Shown: piece after piece, positions 36,473-46,204 of the stretch
Layout of the letters: each line of letters opens with the position of its first letter
Numbering within the stretch: position 1 is the first letter of the stretch
Origin: an uncultured Bacteroidota bacterium
GTDB lineage: Bacteria > Bacteroidota > Bacteroidia > NS11-12g > UBA9320
DNA length: 64,000 nucleotides
Reading direction: 5' to 3'
Assembly: GCA_937124965.1 (NCBI GenBank)
Contig: CAKZLB010000076.1
Location: forward strand, 37,955 to 101,954
The notes under the pieces: model-generated
What the model was told of the DNA's origin: nothing
The model's input: the letters and a program-made list of their open reading frames with translations, nothing else
The model's database searches: none
Translations under genes and position numbers: made by a program

Positions 36473-37230
36473 CCATTTCATTAATTCAAACTACTGTTGA
36501 CTGGGAAGACAAGTCTCAAAACTTAACACGTTTTCAGAAATTAATTAGCCGAACGCCAAACTCGGATTTAATCGTGTTACCAGAAATGTTTAACACTGGT
36601 TTTAGTATGGATGCTGAAAAGCATGCAGAAACCATGGCAGGAATTACGGTAAGCTGGTTGAAAGAAATGGCATCCACTTCAAAAAGTGCGGTCGCAGGTT
36701 CTCTGATTATTGAAGAAAATGGTAAATTCTACAACAGATTTGTAATGGCACACCCCTCTGGTACCATTGAAAGATATGATAAGCGCCATGCATTTTCAAT
36801 GGCAGGCGAAGATAAAGTATTCAGCAAAGGATTGTCGGTTGCTTTATGGAAAATCAACGGTTGGACGATTTGTCCGATGGTTTGTTATGACCTACGTTTT
36901 CCAGTTTGGAGTAGAAATACCAATCATTATGATTTGTTATTGTATACAGCCAACTGGCCAGAAAAACGCATTGGTCATTGGTCAGCTCTATTAAAAGCGC
37001 GTGCTATAGAAAATCAGTGTTATGTTGCAGCCGTAAGTCGAATTGGTGAAGATGGACAAGCAATTAACTATAATGGTCAGTCCACAATTATCGACTTTGA
37101 TGGTTCTGCGTTGAATCAGACTACAAGTTCTGAGACTGTTATTACAGCTACTTTGTCTAAAAAGTACTTACAAGATCGCAGAAACCAATTTCCTGTGTTG
37201 GAAGATGGGGATACCTTTCACGTTGAATGA
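36460..37230 (+). CDS. omega-amidase, nitrilase superfamily (YafV-like)
   Basis: A 256-residue nitrilase-fold amidase. The catalytic triad is Glu42 in 'LPEMFNTGFSM', Lys108 in 'RYDKRHAFSMAGE' and Cys142 in 'MVCYDLRFPVW'. These contexts fit the YafV/Nit2 omega-amidase subgroup, which hydrolyses alpha-ketoglutaramate to alpha-ketoglutarate and ammonia, making glutamine transamination irreversible. The start lies in the end of the aminotransferase gene. The 3' end overlaps the convergent TonB receptor gene by 13 bases. Confidence 0.92.
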   Translation: MQDLTISLIQTTVDWEDKSQNLTRFQKLISRTPNSDLIVLPEMFNTGFSMDAEKHAETMAGITVSWLKEMASTSKSAVAGSLIIEENGKFYNRFVMAHPSGTIERYDKRHAFSMAGEDKVFSKGLSVALWKINGWTICPMVCYDLRFPVWSRNTNHYDLLLYTANWPEKRIGHWSALLKARAIENQCYVAAVSRIGEDGQAINYNGQSTIIDFDGSALNQTTSSETVITATLSKKYLQDRRNQFPVLEDGDTFHVE

Positions 37231-39608
37231 TTTTTATTAAACGTGTAGCTTAACTTTACCTTAAATGACCTTCCTGGCTCTGGCAATCCTATAATCTTGT
37301 ATCTACTTAAATTACTGAAATAAAAGGCATTAAGTAAATTGTTTGCAGTAACATTTACTTCCATACCGTTGTGAAAATACATCGATATATTCCCATTAAC
37401 CAATTCATATGACGTTGTAGGAATATCATTCCTAGGCACTTTTTTCTGAGCGCCATATAAACCAATATTCAGTTCTGCATGAATCTCGTCTACCGCATCG
37501 TTCTTTGGTTTAACAACCGCTTCTACCCCACTTTTCACGGATAACGGCGCAACAAACGGTACATACTCATTTTTATCCGTGTTTACTAAATCAGTATACT
37601 CACTGCTTATGTATCCGGATATAACGGATGTGAAAGAATACTCAAGTTGAGCTTCGTAACCTAGGTGTCTAGCCCGCGATTGAGTATGCTCAAATAATTG
37701 ACCAGCTTCAGGATAGGGGTAAATTGTTCCTTCAACATTCAATTGAGCAAACCTTGCTGATGGTGATAGATAAACGAAATTAAAGAAGTGATTGTAAAAC
37801 ACTGAAACGTCTACAATCCAACGTTTCTTTTCATAAAATATACTAGCATCATTTTGAATAGCCCTTTCAGAGTTTAAGTCAATATTCCCTCGTTCAAACC
37901 GAAAAGCACCATGATGTAGCCCATTGGATCCAAGCTCATTAGCCTGAATCATCCTACTCGTTTTTGCAACATTGAATTTTACAATTAAGTCTTTTTTGAG
38001 TTCCTTGTTCAACCCAAAAGATGCAGAAACTATTGGTCGAAATTCATCAAATGATGGTGATCTGAATGCATCTCCTACATACTGTCCATTTCTATAATAA
38101 GGTGTTTTACTTGAATCGAAGGCTAAATAATTAACCTCAAAACGTGCACCAGTACTTAGTTTCCAACCGTTTTTAAACGTTCGATTGTACAAGCCGAATA
38201 ATCCTATTAAACCTGTTTTATATGCTGGTATAATAAATTCATAACCTGCGATTTGATTAGATTTATACTGAGCGGATAACCCTATAATTCGTTTACTCGT
38301 TGAGTCTTTAATAAAATAACGTGTATTGAAGGTATACGTCGAAAGATTTAAATCTAACGCTTGATTTGGATTTCCATTTTCTTTTTCATTTAAAAATGCC
38401 GCAGAATGTGGTTGTGCTATCTCACCTCTTTGGTTGTTTTGATAGCCAATATCAAACTCCAGCCAATTTTTATTAATCAGCATATTACCATGCCCACTGA
38501 TACTGATGTGTTGCACTTGTTGGAGTGGTAGGTCAATATCTCTAAAATCATTATCGTGTATTAACAAACCGGCATTGGGAACACCAAAAGCACCTGTAAA
38601 AAAACCTGATTGTTGGTTAAAATAAGAACCGTTTACATACCAATATCCCCAGTTTTTTGAAATACCAGCATATGCGTTGACAACCTGCTCGCGTACTGCA
38701 GTATTTTTTAATCGGTTATTATAAATGGGTAAGATTGTTGACTGGTAGACAAAGTTATCTGAGGGTACTGTGTAATCGCCGGCATCCAAAATGCTTGCAC
38801 GTATTTTGAACCATTTACCTTTACTATTAGCTGACAGAAATGTACTGGATCTAAACGCATTATTCAATGAATTGAAACTTACGTGTTGTCCGGCGTTAAA
38901 TTGATTATTCTTTTTAGGTAGAATCGGGCGAACATTAATAACACCAGCAACTGCATCAGTTCCATAGACCAACGAGGACGCACCTTTGATAATTTCTATC
39001 TTATCGGCGTTGTTTACATCAATTTCTAACCCATGATCACTACCCCATTGCTGACCTTCTTGTTTAATTCCATTAATGGTTACGACTACTCGGTTTCCAT
39101 TTAGTCCACGAATGGATGGTTTTGAAACTCCTGCTCCATTATTCAAAGAACCTACTCCAGGAATCTTTTCTAAATTCTGCATAAAAGATGAACCACCCTG
39201 TTGTTTCAGAAAATGGTTATCTAAATGCACCACCTGAAGTGGGTTGTTTTTGATATCAGATTTTTCGATGGAATGTTCAATAACCACTTGATGAAGTTCA
39301 TTCACAGATTCTTCTAATACAAATGACAAATTAGTAATAGAGTGGTCAACATCAACATCGAGCTGTTCAGAGTGATATCCAGCAAAAGTCACATGCAAGT
39401 GATAGTGCCCAGCTTTGACTCCTAAAATAGCAAAATAACCCTGAGAATTACTTGTGGCTCCTTGATGCGTTTCATGAATGAAAACATCAACACCTTCAAG
39501 AGGTAAACCTTTTTCGTCTGCCACCGTGCCACTAATTTGATATTGTGCTTGAGTGGCAAACGAAAAAAGAATAATAAAAAGGAAAACGCTTAGCGCTTTA
39601 TTGAACAT
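37218..39608 (-). CDS. TonB-dependent receptor, probable metal uptake
   Basis: A 796-residue outer-membrane receptor. It has a signal peptide ('LSVFLFIILFSFATQAQ'), a CarboxypepD_reg domain ('ISGTVADEKGLPLEGVDVFI' to about residue 95), a plug ('GGSSFMQNLEKIPGVGSLNNG', 'KPSIRGLNGNRVVVTINGIK', 'IEIIKGASSLVYGTDAVAGVINV') and a 22-strand barrel. The plug phrase around 'QQWGSDHGLEID' recalls zinc-type receptors of the ZnuD kind. It overlaps the DUF4625 gene by 11 bases and ends in 'SFKVKLSYTFNKNHST'. Zinc as substrate is inferred from neighbours and plug similarity. Confidence 0.92.
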   Translation of the reverse strand: MFNKALSVFLFIILFSFATQAQYQISGTVADEKGLPLEGVDVFIHETHQGATSNSQGYFAILGVKAGHYHLHVTFAGYHSEQLDVDVDHSITNLSFVLEESVNELHQVVIEHSIEKSDIKNNPLQVVHLDNHFLKQQGGSSFMQNLEKIPGVGSLNNGAGVSKPSIRGLNGNRVVVTINGIKQEGQQWGSDHGLEIDVNNADKIEIIKGASSLVYGTDAVAGVINVRPILPKKNNQFNAGQHVSFNSLNNAFRSSTFLSANSKGKWFKIRASILDAGDYTVPSDNFVYQSTILPIYNNRLKNTAVREQVVNAYAGISKNWGYWYVNGSYFNQQSGFFTGAFGVPNAGLLIHDNDFRDIDLPLQQVQHISISGHGNMLINKNWLEFDIGYQNNQRGEIAQPHSAAFLNEKENGNPNQALDLNLSTYTFNTRYFIKDSTSKRIIGLSAQYKSNQIAGYEFIIPAYKTGLIGLFGLYNRTFKNGWKLSTGARFEVNYLAFDSSKTPYYRNGQYVGDAFRSPSFDEFRPIVSASFGLNKELKKDLIVKFNVAKTSRMIQANELGSNGLHHGAFRFERGNIDLNSERAIQNDASIFYEKKRWIVDVSVFYNHFFNFVYLSPSARFAQLNVEGTIYPYPEAGQLFEHTQSRARHLGYEAQLEYSFTSVISGYISSEYTDLVNTDKNEYVPFVAPLSVKSGVEAVVKPKNDAVDEIHAELNIGLYGAQKKVPRNDIPTTSYELVNGNISMYFHNGMEVNVTANNLLNAFYFSNLSRYKIIGLPEPGRSFKVKLSYTFNKNHST

Positions 39609-40326
39609 CTATCTCAATTTCTGCAACTGTCATGTTTTCATCGCTGTCTAACGCACGAACCACAAACTCTAGAGTTGTAAGTACGTTCCCTGCAGAAAAA
39701 CTTTGATCGAAAGCGAAACTTAAATCATCTGGACCATCCAAATCAATATCACCATCTGCCAATGCAGGTGCAGATGGATCATTATGGTCTAGCAAAATGT
39801 ATGAAATTTCTTTAATATCAGTATCGTCTTCGACTTCAAATGTTACGTTAAAAGTAGAATTTGGGCTTACGGTTAAAGAAGTAGGGAACGACTTAAAAGT
39901 CGGCTGATCGTCTTGAAGAATAGTCATTTCAAACACTTTAGTGTCAGACCGATTTCCTGTCCCATCTAAAGCAGATACCTCAATGTGGTAAGGACCTGCT
40001 GCTGCGTTTGAAGGAATTTCAAAGCTCACATATTGCTCCGAGTTAGTCCCAGATAACGTCAAAATTTTCGAATCTGAAAACTTCTGATTTACTTTTCCAT
40101 GTTTATGGCCTTCGAAGTTTTCGTGTACTTCTATAAAAGCTTCGGATAGTTCCATATCATCTTCAAAAGTCACTCGAAGATTTAAGCTATCGCCTGCTCT
40201 TACTGAAGCTCCATCTAAAAAATTTATACTTGTGATTGTTGGTTTGGTTTCGTCAGTTGCAGGATCATCGTCCTTGCAACCAGCAGCAAATAGCAATGCT
40301 GCAATTAGTAAATAATTGAATTTCAT
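39598..40326 (-). CDS. DUF4625 lipoprotein
   Basis: A 242-residue lipoprotein ('MKFNYLLIAALLFAAGC'). Two Ig-like beta domains follow, each with a 'F.DD.' turn: 'LNLRVTFEDDMELSEAFIEVHENFEGHKHGK' (about 49-79) and 'FNVTFEVEDDTDIKEISYILLDHND' (about 165-190). The His-containing 'HENFEGHKHGK' is a DUF4625 hallmark and a plausible metal site. DUF4625 proteins often neighbour TonB receptors; here the stop overlaps the receptor start. It probably works at the cell surface with that receptor. Confidence 0.88.
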   Translation of the reverse strand: MKFNYLLIAALLFAAGCKDDDPATDETKPTITSINFLDGASVRAGDSLNLRVTFEDDMELSEAFIEVHENFEGHKHGKVNQKFSDSKILTLSGTNSEQYVSFEIPSNAAAGPYHIEVSALDGTGNRSDTKVFEMTILQDDQPTFKSFPTSLTVSPNSTFNVTFEVEDDTDIKEISYILLDHNDPSAPALADGDIDLDGPDDLSFAFDQSFSAGNVLTTLEFVVRALDSDENMTVAEIEIDVQ

Positions 40327-40354
40327 TGTTAAAAATTGTTAAAATAAATTGATG

Positions 40355-40371
40355 GCTAGCAATGCTAGCAT
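40355..40371. promoter_or_regulatory. palindromic site upstream of DUF4625 gene
   Basis: GCTAGC (40355-40360) and ATGCTAGCAT (40362-40371) are two adjacent self-complementary sequences about 30 bases before the DUF4625 start. They may be an operator for the receptor unit. No -7 box is clear beside them. Confidence 0.35.
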
Positions 40372-40400
40372 GTTAAAAGGTTAAGAAATGATGAATGGTT

Positions 40401-40727
40401 TTACGCCATTTCTGGAGGACCCCTACCTTTTATTATTTTAACTGATGTGCCAACAAATTGGCTCGTATAGAATGTCGTAATTTGTTTCGAAAACCTTGAA
40501 ACAAAAACACGATTGTAATAATCAACAAGTAAATCATTGTTGTGAATGATACTACAAAAATCACACGAATGAAGTTCTAAATGTGGTTGACAAAAATGAG
40601 AATTCCCGACTTCACAAACCTCTTCTTCCTCGTGCTCTTCTAAGTGATGCAAAATGTCAATGACATGCACAGAGCACCATAGCACTAGCATGGCAATTGA
40701 AAGAATGTGTTTAATCGACTTAATCAC
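40401..40727 (-). CDS. His/Cys-rich small membrane or periplasmic protein
   Basis: 108 residues from a GTG at 40727. One N-terminal hydrophobic segment ('ILSIAMLVLWCSVHVIDIL') is followed by a segment dense in His, Glu and Cys ('HHLEEHEEEEVCEVGNSHF' and 'HLELHSCDFCSII', about residues 27-62). The C-terminus ends in 'KGRGPPEMA', a Gly-Pro-Pro ending seen in small Bacteroidota proteins next to metal receptors. The layout suggests metal binding in the periplasm. It starts 19 bases after the pyrG stop and is 74 bases before the DUF4625 gene. Confidence 0.65.
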   Translation of the reverse strand: MIKSIKHILSIAMLVLWCSVHVIDILHHLEEHEEEEVCEVGNSHFCQPHLELHSCDFCSIIHNNDLLVDYYNRVFVSRFSKQITTFYTSQFVGTSVKIIKGRGPPEMA

Positions 40728-40746
40728 ACGTCAAAATTAGTCTTAT

Positions 40747-42396
<1,650 letters not shown>

Positions 42397-42416
42397 TTAC
42401 GCTTGTGTACGGGAAA

Positions 42417-42424
42417 CAAAGTTA
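42417..42424 (-). promoter_or_regulatory. -7 box TAACTTTG for pyrG
   Basis: TAACTTTG on the minus strand gives a transcript start near 42410 and a leader of about 47 bases before the pyrG ATG. The -33 TTG is not clear. Confidence 0.45.
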
Positions 42425-42441
42425 CAACGGCTAATCCGTTG
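42425..42441 (-). terminator. weak hairpin after kdsB
   Basis: CAACGG and CCGTTG form a 6-bp stem with a five-base loop, 15 bases after the kdsB stop. It lacks a T-tract and touches the pyrG -7 box, so it may be an attenuating or regulatory hairpin rather than a terminator. Confidence 0.3.
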
Positions 42442-42455
42442 AAACGGTCTAACGT

Positions 42456-43217
42456 CTATTTGCTTTTCAAGATATTTTCAACAATACGAATATCCTCAGG
42501 CGTATCAACACCTTTAGAGTCATTATCTGTTTCAATTACCGAAACAACGTAGTGATTTTGTAGCCATCGCAGTTGCTCTAATTTTTCGGCTGACTCTAAA
42601 CTTGATTCAGGAAGCGTTTTCAACGAAAGTAACACCTCAATCGAAAACCCGTAAGTCCCAACATGTTTATAAAACTCATGCTCTTTTACAACATTATCCG
42701 ACGGTTCGCGAACAAATGGAACCGCTGCACGGCTGAAGTACAAAGCATCTGCAACGCCTTCTTCAAATTCTGTCAATAGTGCTTTAACCACATTTGGATT
42801 ATTAAGTTCTTCCTTAGAGTCAATTCGTTTTACCAACGTTGCAATGTCCGTATCATCTTCTTCAAACACGTCCATTAACCTATTTATATCTTTGGGGTTA
42901 ATTAATGGTTCGTCGCCTTGAACATTTATCACACATTCATATTCTTCTCCCTCATCCATTAGCCTCTCTACTGCTTCAATGATGCGTTCAGTGCCATTTG
43001 TATGCGACTCAGACGTCATACAAACATTGCCATCAAACCCTTGAACGTGATCAAAAATACGTTGATCGTCCGTTGCTACAATTACATCTTCTGCGTTGGT
43101 TTGAAGACATTTTTCATAAACGCGTTCAATTAAGGAAACGCCGTCAATCATTTCTAAAGGTTTTCCAGGAAATCTTTCTGACTGATATCGAGCAGGTATT
43201 ACAATAAGAGTTTGCAT
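42456..43217 (-). CDS. kdsB: 3-deoxy-manno-octulosonate cytidylyltransferase
   Basis: A 253-residue enzyme that activates Kdo with CTP to CMP-Kdo for lipopolysaccharide core synthesis. Family motifs are 'VIPARYQSERFPGKPLEMIDG' at the N-terminus, 'VIVATDDQRIFDHV' (about 45-58), 'TSESHTNGTERI' (about 68-79), 'CVINVQGDEPLI' (about 95-106) and 'YKHVGTYGFSIEVLL'. Length is normal. It lies 32 bases after the TerC gene and upstream of pyrG on the same strand. Confidence 0.97.
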   Translation of the reverse strand: MQTLIVIPARYQSERFPGKPLEMIDGVSLIERVYEKCLQTNAEDVIVATDDQRIFDHVQGFDGNVCMTSESHTNGTERIIEAVERLMDEGEEYECVINVQGDEPLINPKDINRLMDVFEEDDTDIATLVKRIDSKEELNNPNVVKALLTEFEEGVADALYFSRAAVPFVREPSDNVVKEHEFYKHVGTYGFSIEVLLSLKTLPESSLESAEKLEQLRWLQNHYVVSVIETDNDSKGVDTPEDIRIVENILKSK

Positions 43218-43249
43218 AATGATGGTAAATATTAAACGATTTAATTGCT

Positions 43250-44332
43250 TTAGTGAGCTATGTCTTCCTTTTCTTCTTTAAAAATTACTGAGAGAACGAT
43301 ACTTACTCCGAGAATTATTCCAATAATTAATAGTGAGCGAACATTGTCGATGCCTAAAGTCTCGACCATAAATTCATGAAATAACATTTTAGCTCCTATG
43401 AATGTGAGTAAAACGCCAAGTCCATACTTTAAGAAACGGAACAAATGCACCACGTTTGCTAGAAGAAAGAACATTGACCGCAGTCCCATAATTGCGAAGA
43501 TGTTGGAAAAGAAAACTATATAAGGGTCTTTGGTAACGACAAATATTGCGGGCACCGAGTCTACTGCAAATATTAGATCAGAGAACTCGATGACCATCAG
43601 AACGATAAACAAAGGAGTAGCCCATGTTCGTTTGTCTTTTTGAATAAAGAAATTGTGCCCAACGAAACGGGGAAATACCGGTACAATTTTGCCAACCAAC
43701 TTTACAACAGGATGATTTTTCTCATCAATCTTTTCATCCTTTTCACCTTGAATAAGAATTTTTAATCCACTAAAAATTAGAAATCCTCCAAATAGGTAAA
43801 GAACGAAATGGAATTGTTGGATAATGGCTGCTCCTGCAAAAATAAAGGTGAAACGCATGACAAGTGCGCCAAGAATACCCCAGAACAACACACGTTTATA
43901 GTATCTTTCCCTAACGCCAAACGTCTGAAAAATTAAGAGCATGACAAAAATATTATCAACGCTCAACGCATATTCAATAAAGTAACCTGTGATAAACTCA
44001 ATCGACAAATTTTCACGGTACTCTGCTTTCAATTCATCAAAACCCTTCCCAGTTACATCAATAGGGTGCTCGAACTTTTCGATTGTATAGGTGAGTTGAT
44101 CCAAATCCGTAAACCCATGAATGTTATGCCCATACGATTTAAGAAAAAAGAAAAATCCTATTGCGCATGCGACCCACACGGTTGACCATGCAAGGGATTC
44201 TTTAAAGCTAACAATTTTGTTTTCTTTTGAAAAAATACCAAGATCGAGCATCAAAACGAACAAGATAAACCCAATGAAAATGGAGAAAAATATAAGTTCG
44301 TTGGACTGAATTGCTAATAAAGGTATTTGCAT
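43250..44332 (-). CDS. TerC/Alx family membrane protein
   Basis: About 360 residues from ATG 44332; the longer frame to 44404 would run across the promoter at 44351-44358. The TerC layout is clear: eight or nine helices, 'LVLMLDLGIFSK' near the N-terminus, 'YFIEYALSVDNIFVMLLIF', 'RVLFWGILGALVMRF' and 'FSDLIFAVDSVPAIFVVTKDPYIVFFSNIFAIMGLRSMFF'-type segments with paired acidic residues in the membrane. Relatives export manganese or calcium or act in tellurite resistance and metallation of exported proteins. It is divergent from the YwqK gene. Confidence 0.92.
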   Translation of the reverse strand: MQIPLLAIQSNELIFFSIFIGFILFVLMLDLGIFSKENKIVSFKESLAWSTVWVACAIGFFFFLKSYGHNIHGFTDLDQLTYTIEKFEHPIDVTGKGFDELKAEYRENLSIEFITGYFIEYALSVDNIFVMLLIFQTFGVRERYYKRVLFWGILGALVMRFTFIFAGAAIIQQFHFVLYLFGGFLIFSGLKILIQGEKDEKIDEKNHPVVKLVGKIVPVFPRFVGHNFFIQKDKRTWATPLFIVLMVIEFSDLIFAVDSVPAIFVVTKDPYIVFFSNIFAIMGLRSMFFLLANVVHLFRFLKYGLGVLLTFIGAKMLFHEFMVETLGIDNVRSLLIIGIILGVSIVLSVIFKEEKEDIAH

Positions 44333-44350
44333 AGACTGATTACAGGCCGG

Positions 44351-44358
44351 CAAAAATA
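44351..44358 (-). promoter_or_regulatory. -7 box TATTTTTG for TerC gene
   Basis: TATTTTTG on the minus strand predicts a transcript start near 44344, 12 bases before the ATG at 44332. The -33 match is poor. Confidence 0.4.
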
Positions 44359-44472
44359 CAATTTGTTGAGGTTGGAATAACCATTGAATCACACATTCAA
44401 TCAATTATCTAAAAGTGTGTTTTATAAGTCGCTTTATTTCCGTTGTCGTTAGATTTTTATTAGAGATAGTTT

Positions 44473-44500
44473 TTGATGTTCCACAATAGTTTTAGTTTTG
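44473..44500 (+). promoter_or_regulatory. promoter TTG-N17-TAGTTTTG
   Basis: TTG at 44473-44475, 17-base spacer, TAGTTTTG at 44493-44500. It predicts a start near 44507, ahead of the ATG at 44519, and excludes the TTG at 44498 as a start codon. Confidence 0.65.
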
Positions 44501-44518
44501 ACAGCGTATAATTATTGT

Positions 44519-45625
44519 ATGCAACTACGTAAAACTTTATTAATCCTACTTACCGTTTTCTCAAGCTTTGGTTCCACTGCCTTAAGCCAGACAAAAGTGT
44601 TTTTTGAAAAATTAGAAAAGGTAGGAGAAATATATCAATATAAGGGAAAACCTTATACAGGTACATCCATTTTAATGTATGATAATCGAAAGACATGGCA
44701 GCGTGTTGAATGGCAAAATGGTCAGATACATGGAATGTTTAAAAGCTACTATCAAAATGGACGACCTGATCAAGAAGTCCATTACCAAAATGGCAAGCGA
44801 CATGGTTTGTATAAGACCTTTTACGACAATGGTAATGCTCAGGTTGTATGCACGTATGACAATGGTATTAAAGATGGCCTATACACCGAAAACTATTCTA
44901 GTGGTGCACCCAAACGAAAAGTTAACTATGACCAAGGAGTAAAAAATGGTCCGTTATATCTATGGTTTCCCAATGGAAAATTAGAACAAGAAGCAAATTT
45001 CAAAGAAGGAAAACCCCATGGAAAAGTAATAAGCTACACGCAAATTGGAACGAAAAGAAAAGAGGTAAGTTACCAAAACGGCTTGCGTCATGGATTTTCA
45101 TACATTTATCATTCAAGTGGAAAAGTTGGAGAAGAATCTGAATACAAAAATGGGTTCTTAGATGGAAAGAAGATTGTGTACGATGCACAAAGCAACAAAC
45201 TTTCTGAACAAACTTATGTCATGGGCAAGCTCAACGGTTTATCTATAAAATATTCTCCCCCAGTTGACAATTCTCCAATTGGTTACAAAATTGAGCAAGC
45301 CTCCTATAAAAATGGAGTTTTAGATGGAGAGTATATCCGCTGGAATAATCAAAAAATTGATACCAAAGGAACCTATGCCAATGGATTAAAAACGGGTCCT
45401 TGGATAGAAGATGCCAGCCAAGATGGCACAAAATCTAGTGGCAGTTATTCCAATGGTAAAAAACATGGCCCTTGGACAATTGGACATTCTCGGTTATTTG
45501 GCAAAATGGAAGGCAGTTTTTACAACGGATTAAAGGATGGGAAATGGGTTGTGTACAACCATCAAAACAAAAAAATACGGGTTGAAAGTTGGGATAAAGG
45601 ACAACTGTTAGAAGTTGTGGATTAA
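44519..45625 (+). CDS. YwqK-type (MORN_2) repeat protein, secreted
   Basis: About 368 residues from ATG 44519, with signal peptide 'LLILLTVFSSFGSTALSQ'. More than ten MORN_2 repeats of about 22-24 residues cover the rest, such as 'YQNGKRHGLYKTFYDNGNA', 'YDNGIKDGLYTENYSSGAP', 'FKEGKPHGKVISYTQIGT', 'YKNGVLDGEYIRWNNQ' and 'YNGLKDGKWVVYNHQNKK'. It is a longer relative of the protein at 26993-27742. The repeats should form an elongated beta structure outside the cytoplasm. Monocistronic, with its own promoter; function unknown. Confidence 0.85.
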   Translation: MQLRKTLLILLTVFSSFGSTALSQTKVFFEKLEKVGEIYQYKGKPYTGTSILMYDNRKTWQRVEWQNGQIHGMFKSYYQNGRPDQEVHYQNGKRHGLYKTFYDNGNAQVVCTYDNGIKDGLYTENYSSGAPKRKVNYDQGVKNGPLYLWFPNGKLEQEANFKEGKPHGKVISYTQIGTKRKEVSYQNGLRHGFSYIYHSSGKVGEESEYKNGFLDGKKIVYDAQSNKLSEQTYVMGKLNGLSIKYSPPVDNSPIGYKIEQASYKNGVLDGEYIRWNNQKIDTKGTYANGLKTGPWIEDASQDGTKSSGSYSNGKKHGPWTIGHSRLFGKMEGSFYNGLKDGKWVVYNHQNKKIRVESWDKGQLLEVVD

Positions 45626-45639
45626 CCACTAGTTTTGGG

Positions 45640-45670
45640 TTGGAAATTCCATTTTGATACTATACTTTTG
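45640..45670 (+). promoter_or_regulatory. promoter TTG-N20-TACTTTTG
   Basis: TTG at 45640-45642, 20-base spacer, TACTTTTG at 45663-45670. It predicts a transcript start about 14 bases before the lipoprotein ATG at 45691. Confidence 0.65.
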
Positions 45671-45690
45671 GCTAAAATTAATAAAACAAA

Positions 45691-46080
45691 ATGAAAAAGT
45701 TAAGTTTATACGTAGTGCTATTATTGAGTGTTGGATTTTTAGCTGCTTGTGGTGATGATGACACAGTTGAACCAACCTCAACAACCTCATCGGGAAAATT
45801 GAGTGCCTCGCAAAAATCAATGTTATATGACAAGGTTTGGTTTTCGGCAAGTTCTGCAGGTGGAATTGAGCACGAATTCTTAAGTGACGGGACCTTAAGA
45901 TTATCACGAGGCCTTGATGGAAGATGGACTTGGCTAAATAACGGTGATACGATGAGTTGCGAAGATCATACTGGTGGAAGGTTTAAATACGCGTTTCAAA
46001 CGATAACTTCAAACACTATGAGTTTTAAAGGAAGCACCGATAATTATAAAACTCTTTTCGAGTACAAAGACACGGAATAA
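45691..46080 (+). CDS. small hypothetical lipoprotein
   Basis: 129 residues with the lipoprotein signal 'MKKLSLYVVLLLSVGFLAAC' (Cys20) followed by an acidic 'GDDDTVEPTSTTSSG' linker. The folded part has 'FLSDGTLRLSRGLDGRWTWLNNGDTMSC', a lipocalin-like beta pattern common in small Bacteroidota lipoproteins. Function unknown. It has a well-formed promoter and a strong terminator, so it is a single-gene unit between the YwqK gene and secA. Confidence 0.75.
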   Translation: MKKLSLYVVLLLSVGFLAACGDDDTVEPTSTTSSGKLSASQKSMLYDKVWFSASSAGGIEHEFLSDGTLRLSRGLDGRWTWLNNGDTMSCEDHTGGRFKYAFQTITSNTMSFKGSTDNYKTLFEYKDTE

Positions 46081-46098
46081 AACATTTTAAAAATCACT

Positions 46099-46142
46099 AA
46101 ATCATGCCAATATTTCTGAAACGAATATTGGCATGATTTTTT
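46099..46142 (+). terminator. Rho-independent terminator
   Basis: AAATCATGCCAATATT (46099-46114) pairs with AATATTGGCATGATTT (46124-46139), followed by T. The stem is 16 bp with a nine-base loop. Confidence 0.93.
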
Positions 46143-46204
46143 ATATAGACCACGTAAACCCTCAGAGTTTTGAGGAATTAACAATAACTTAGATTAAAGC
46201 ATTC

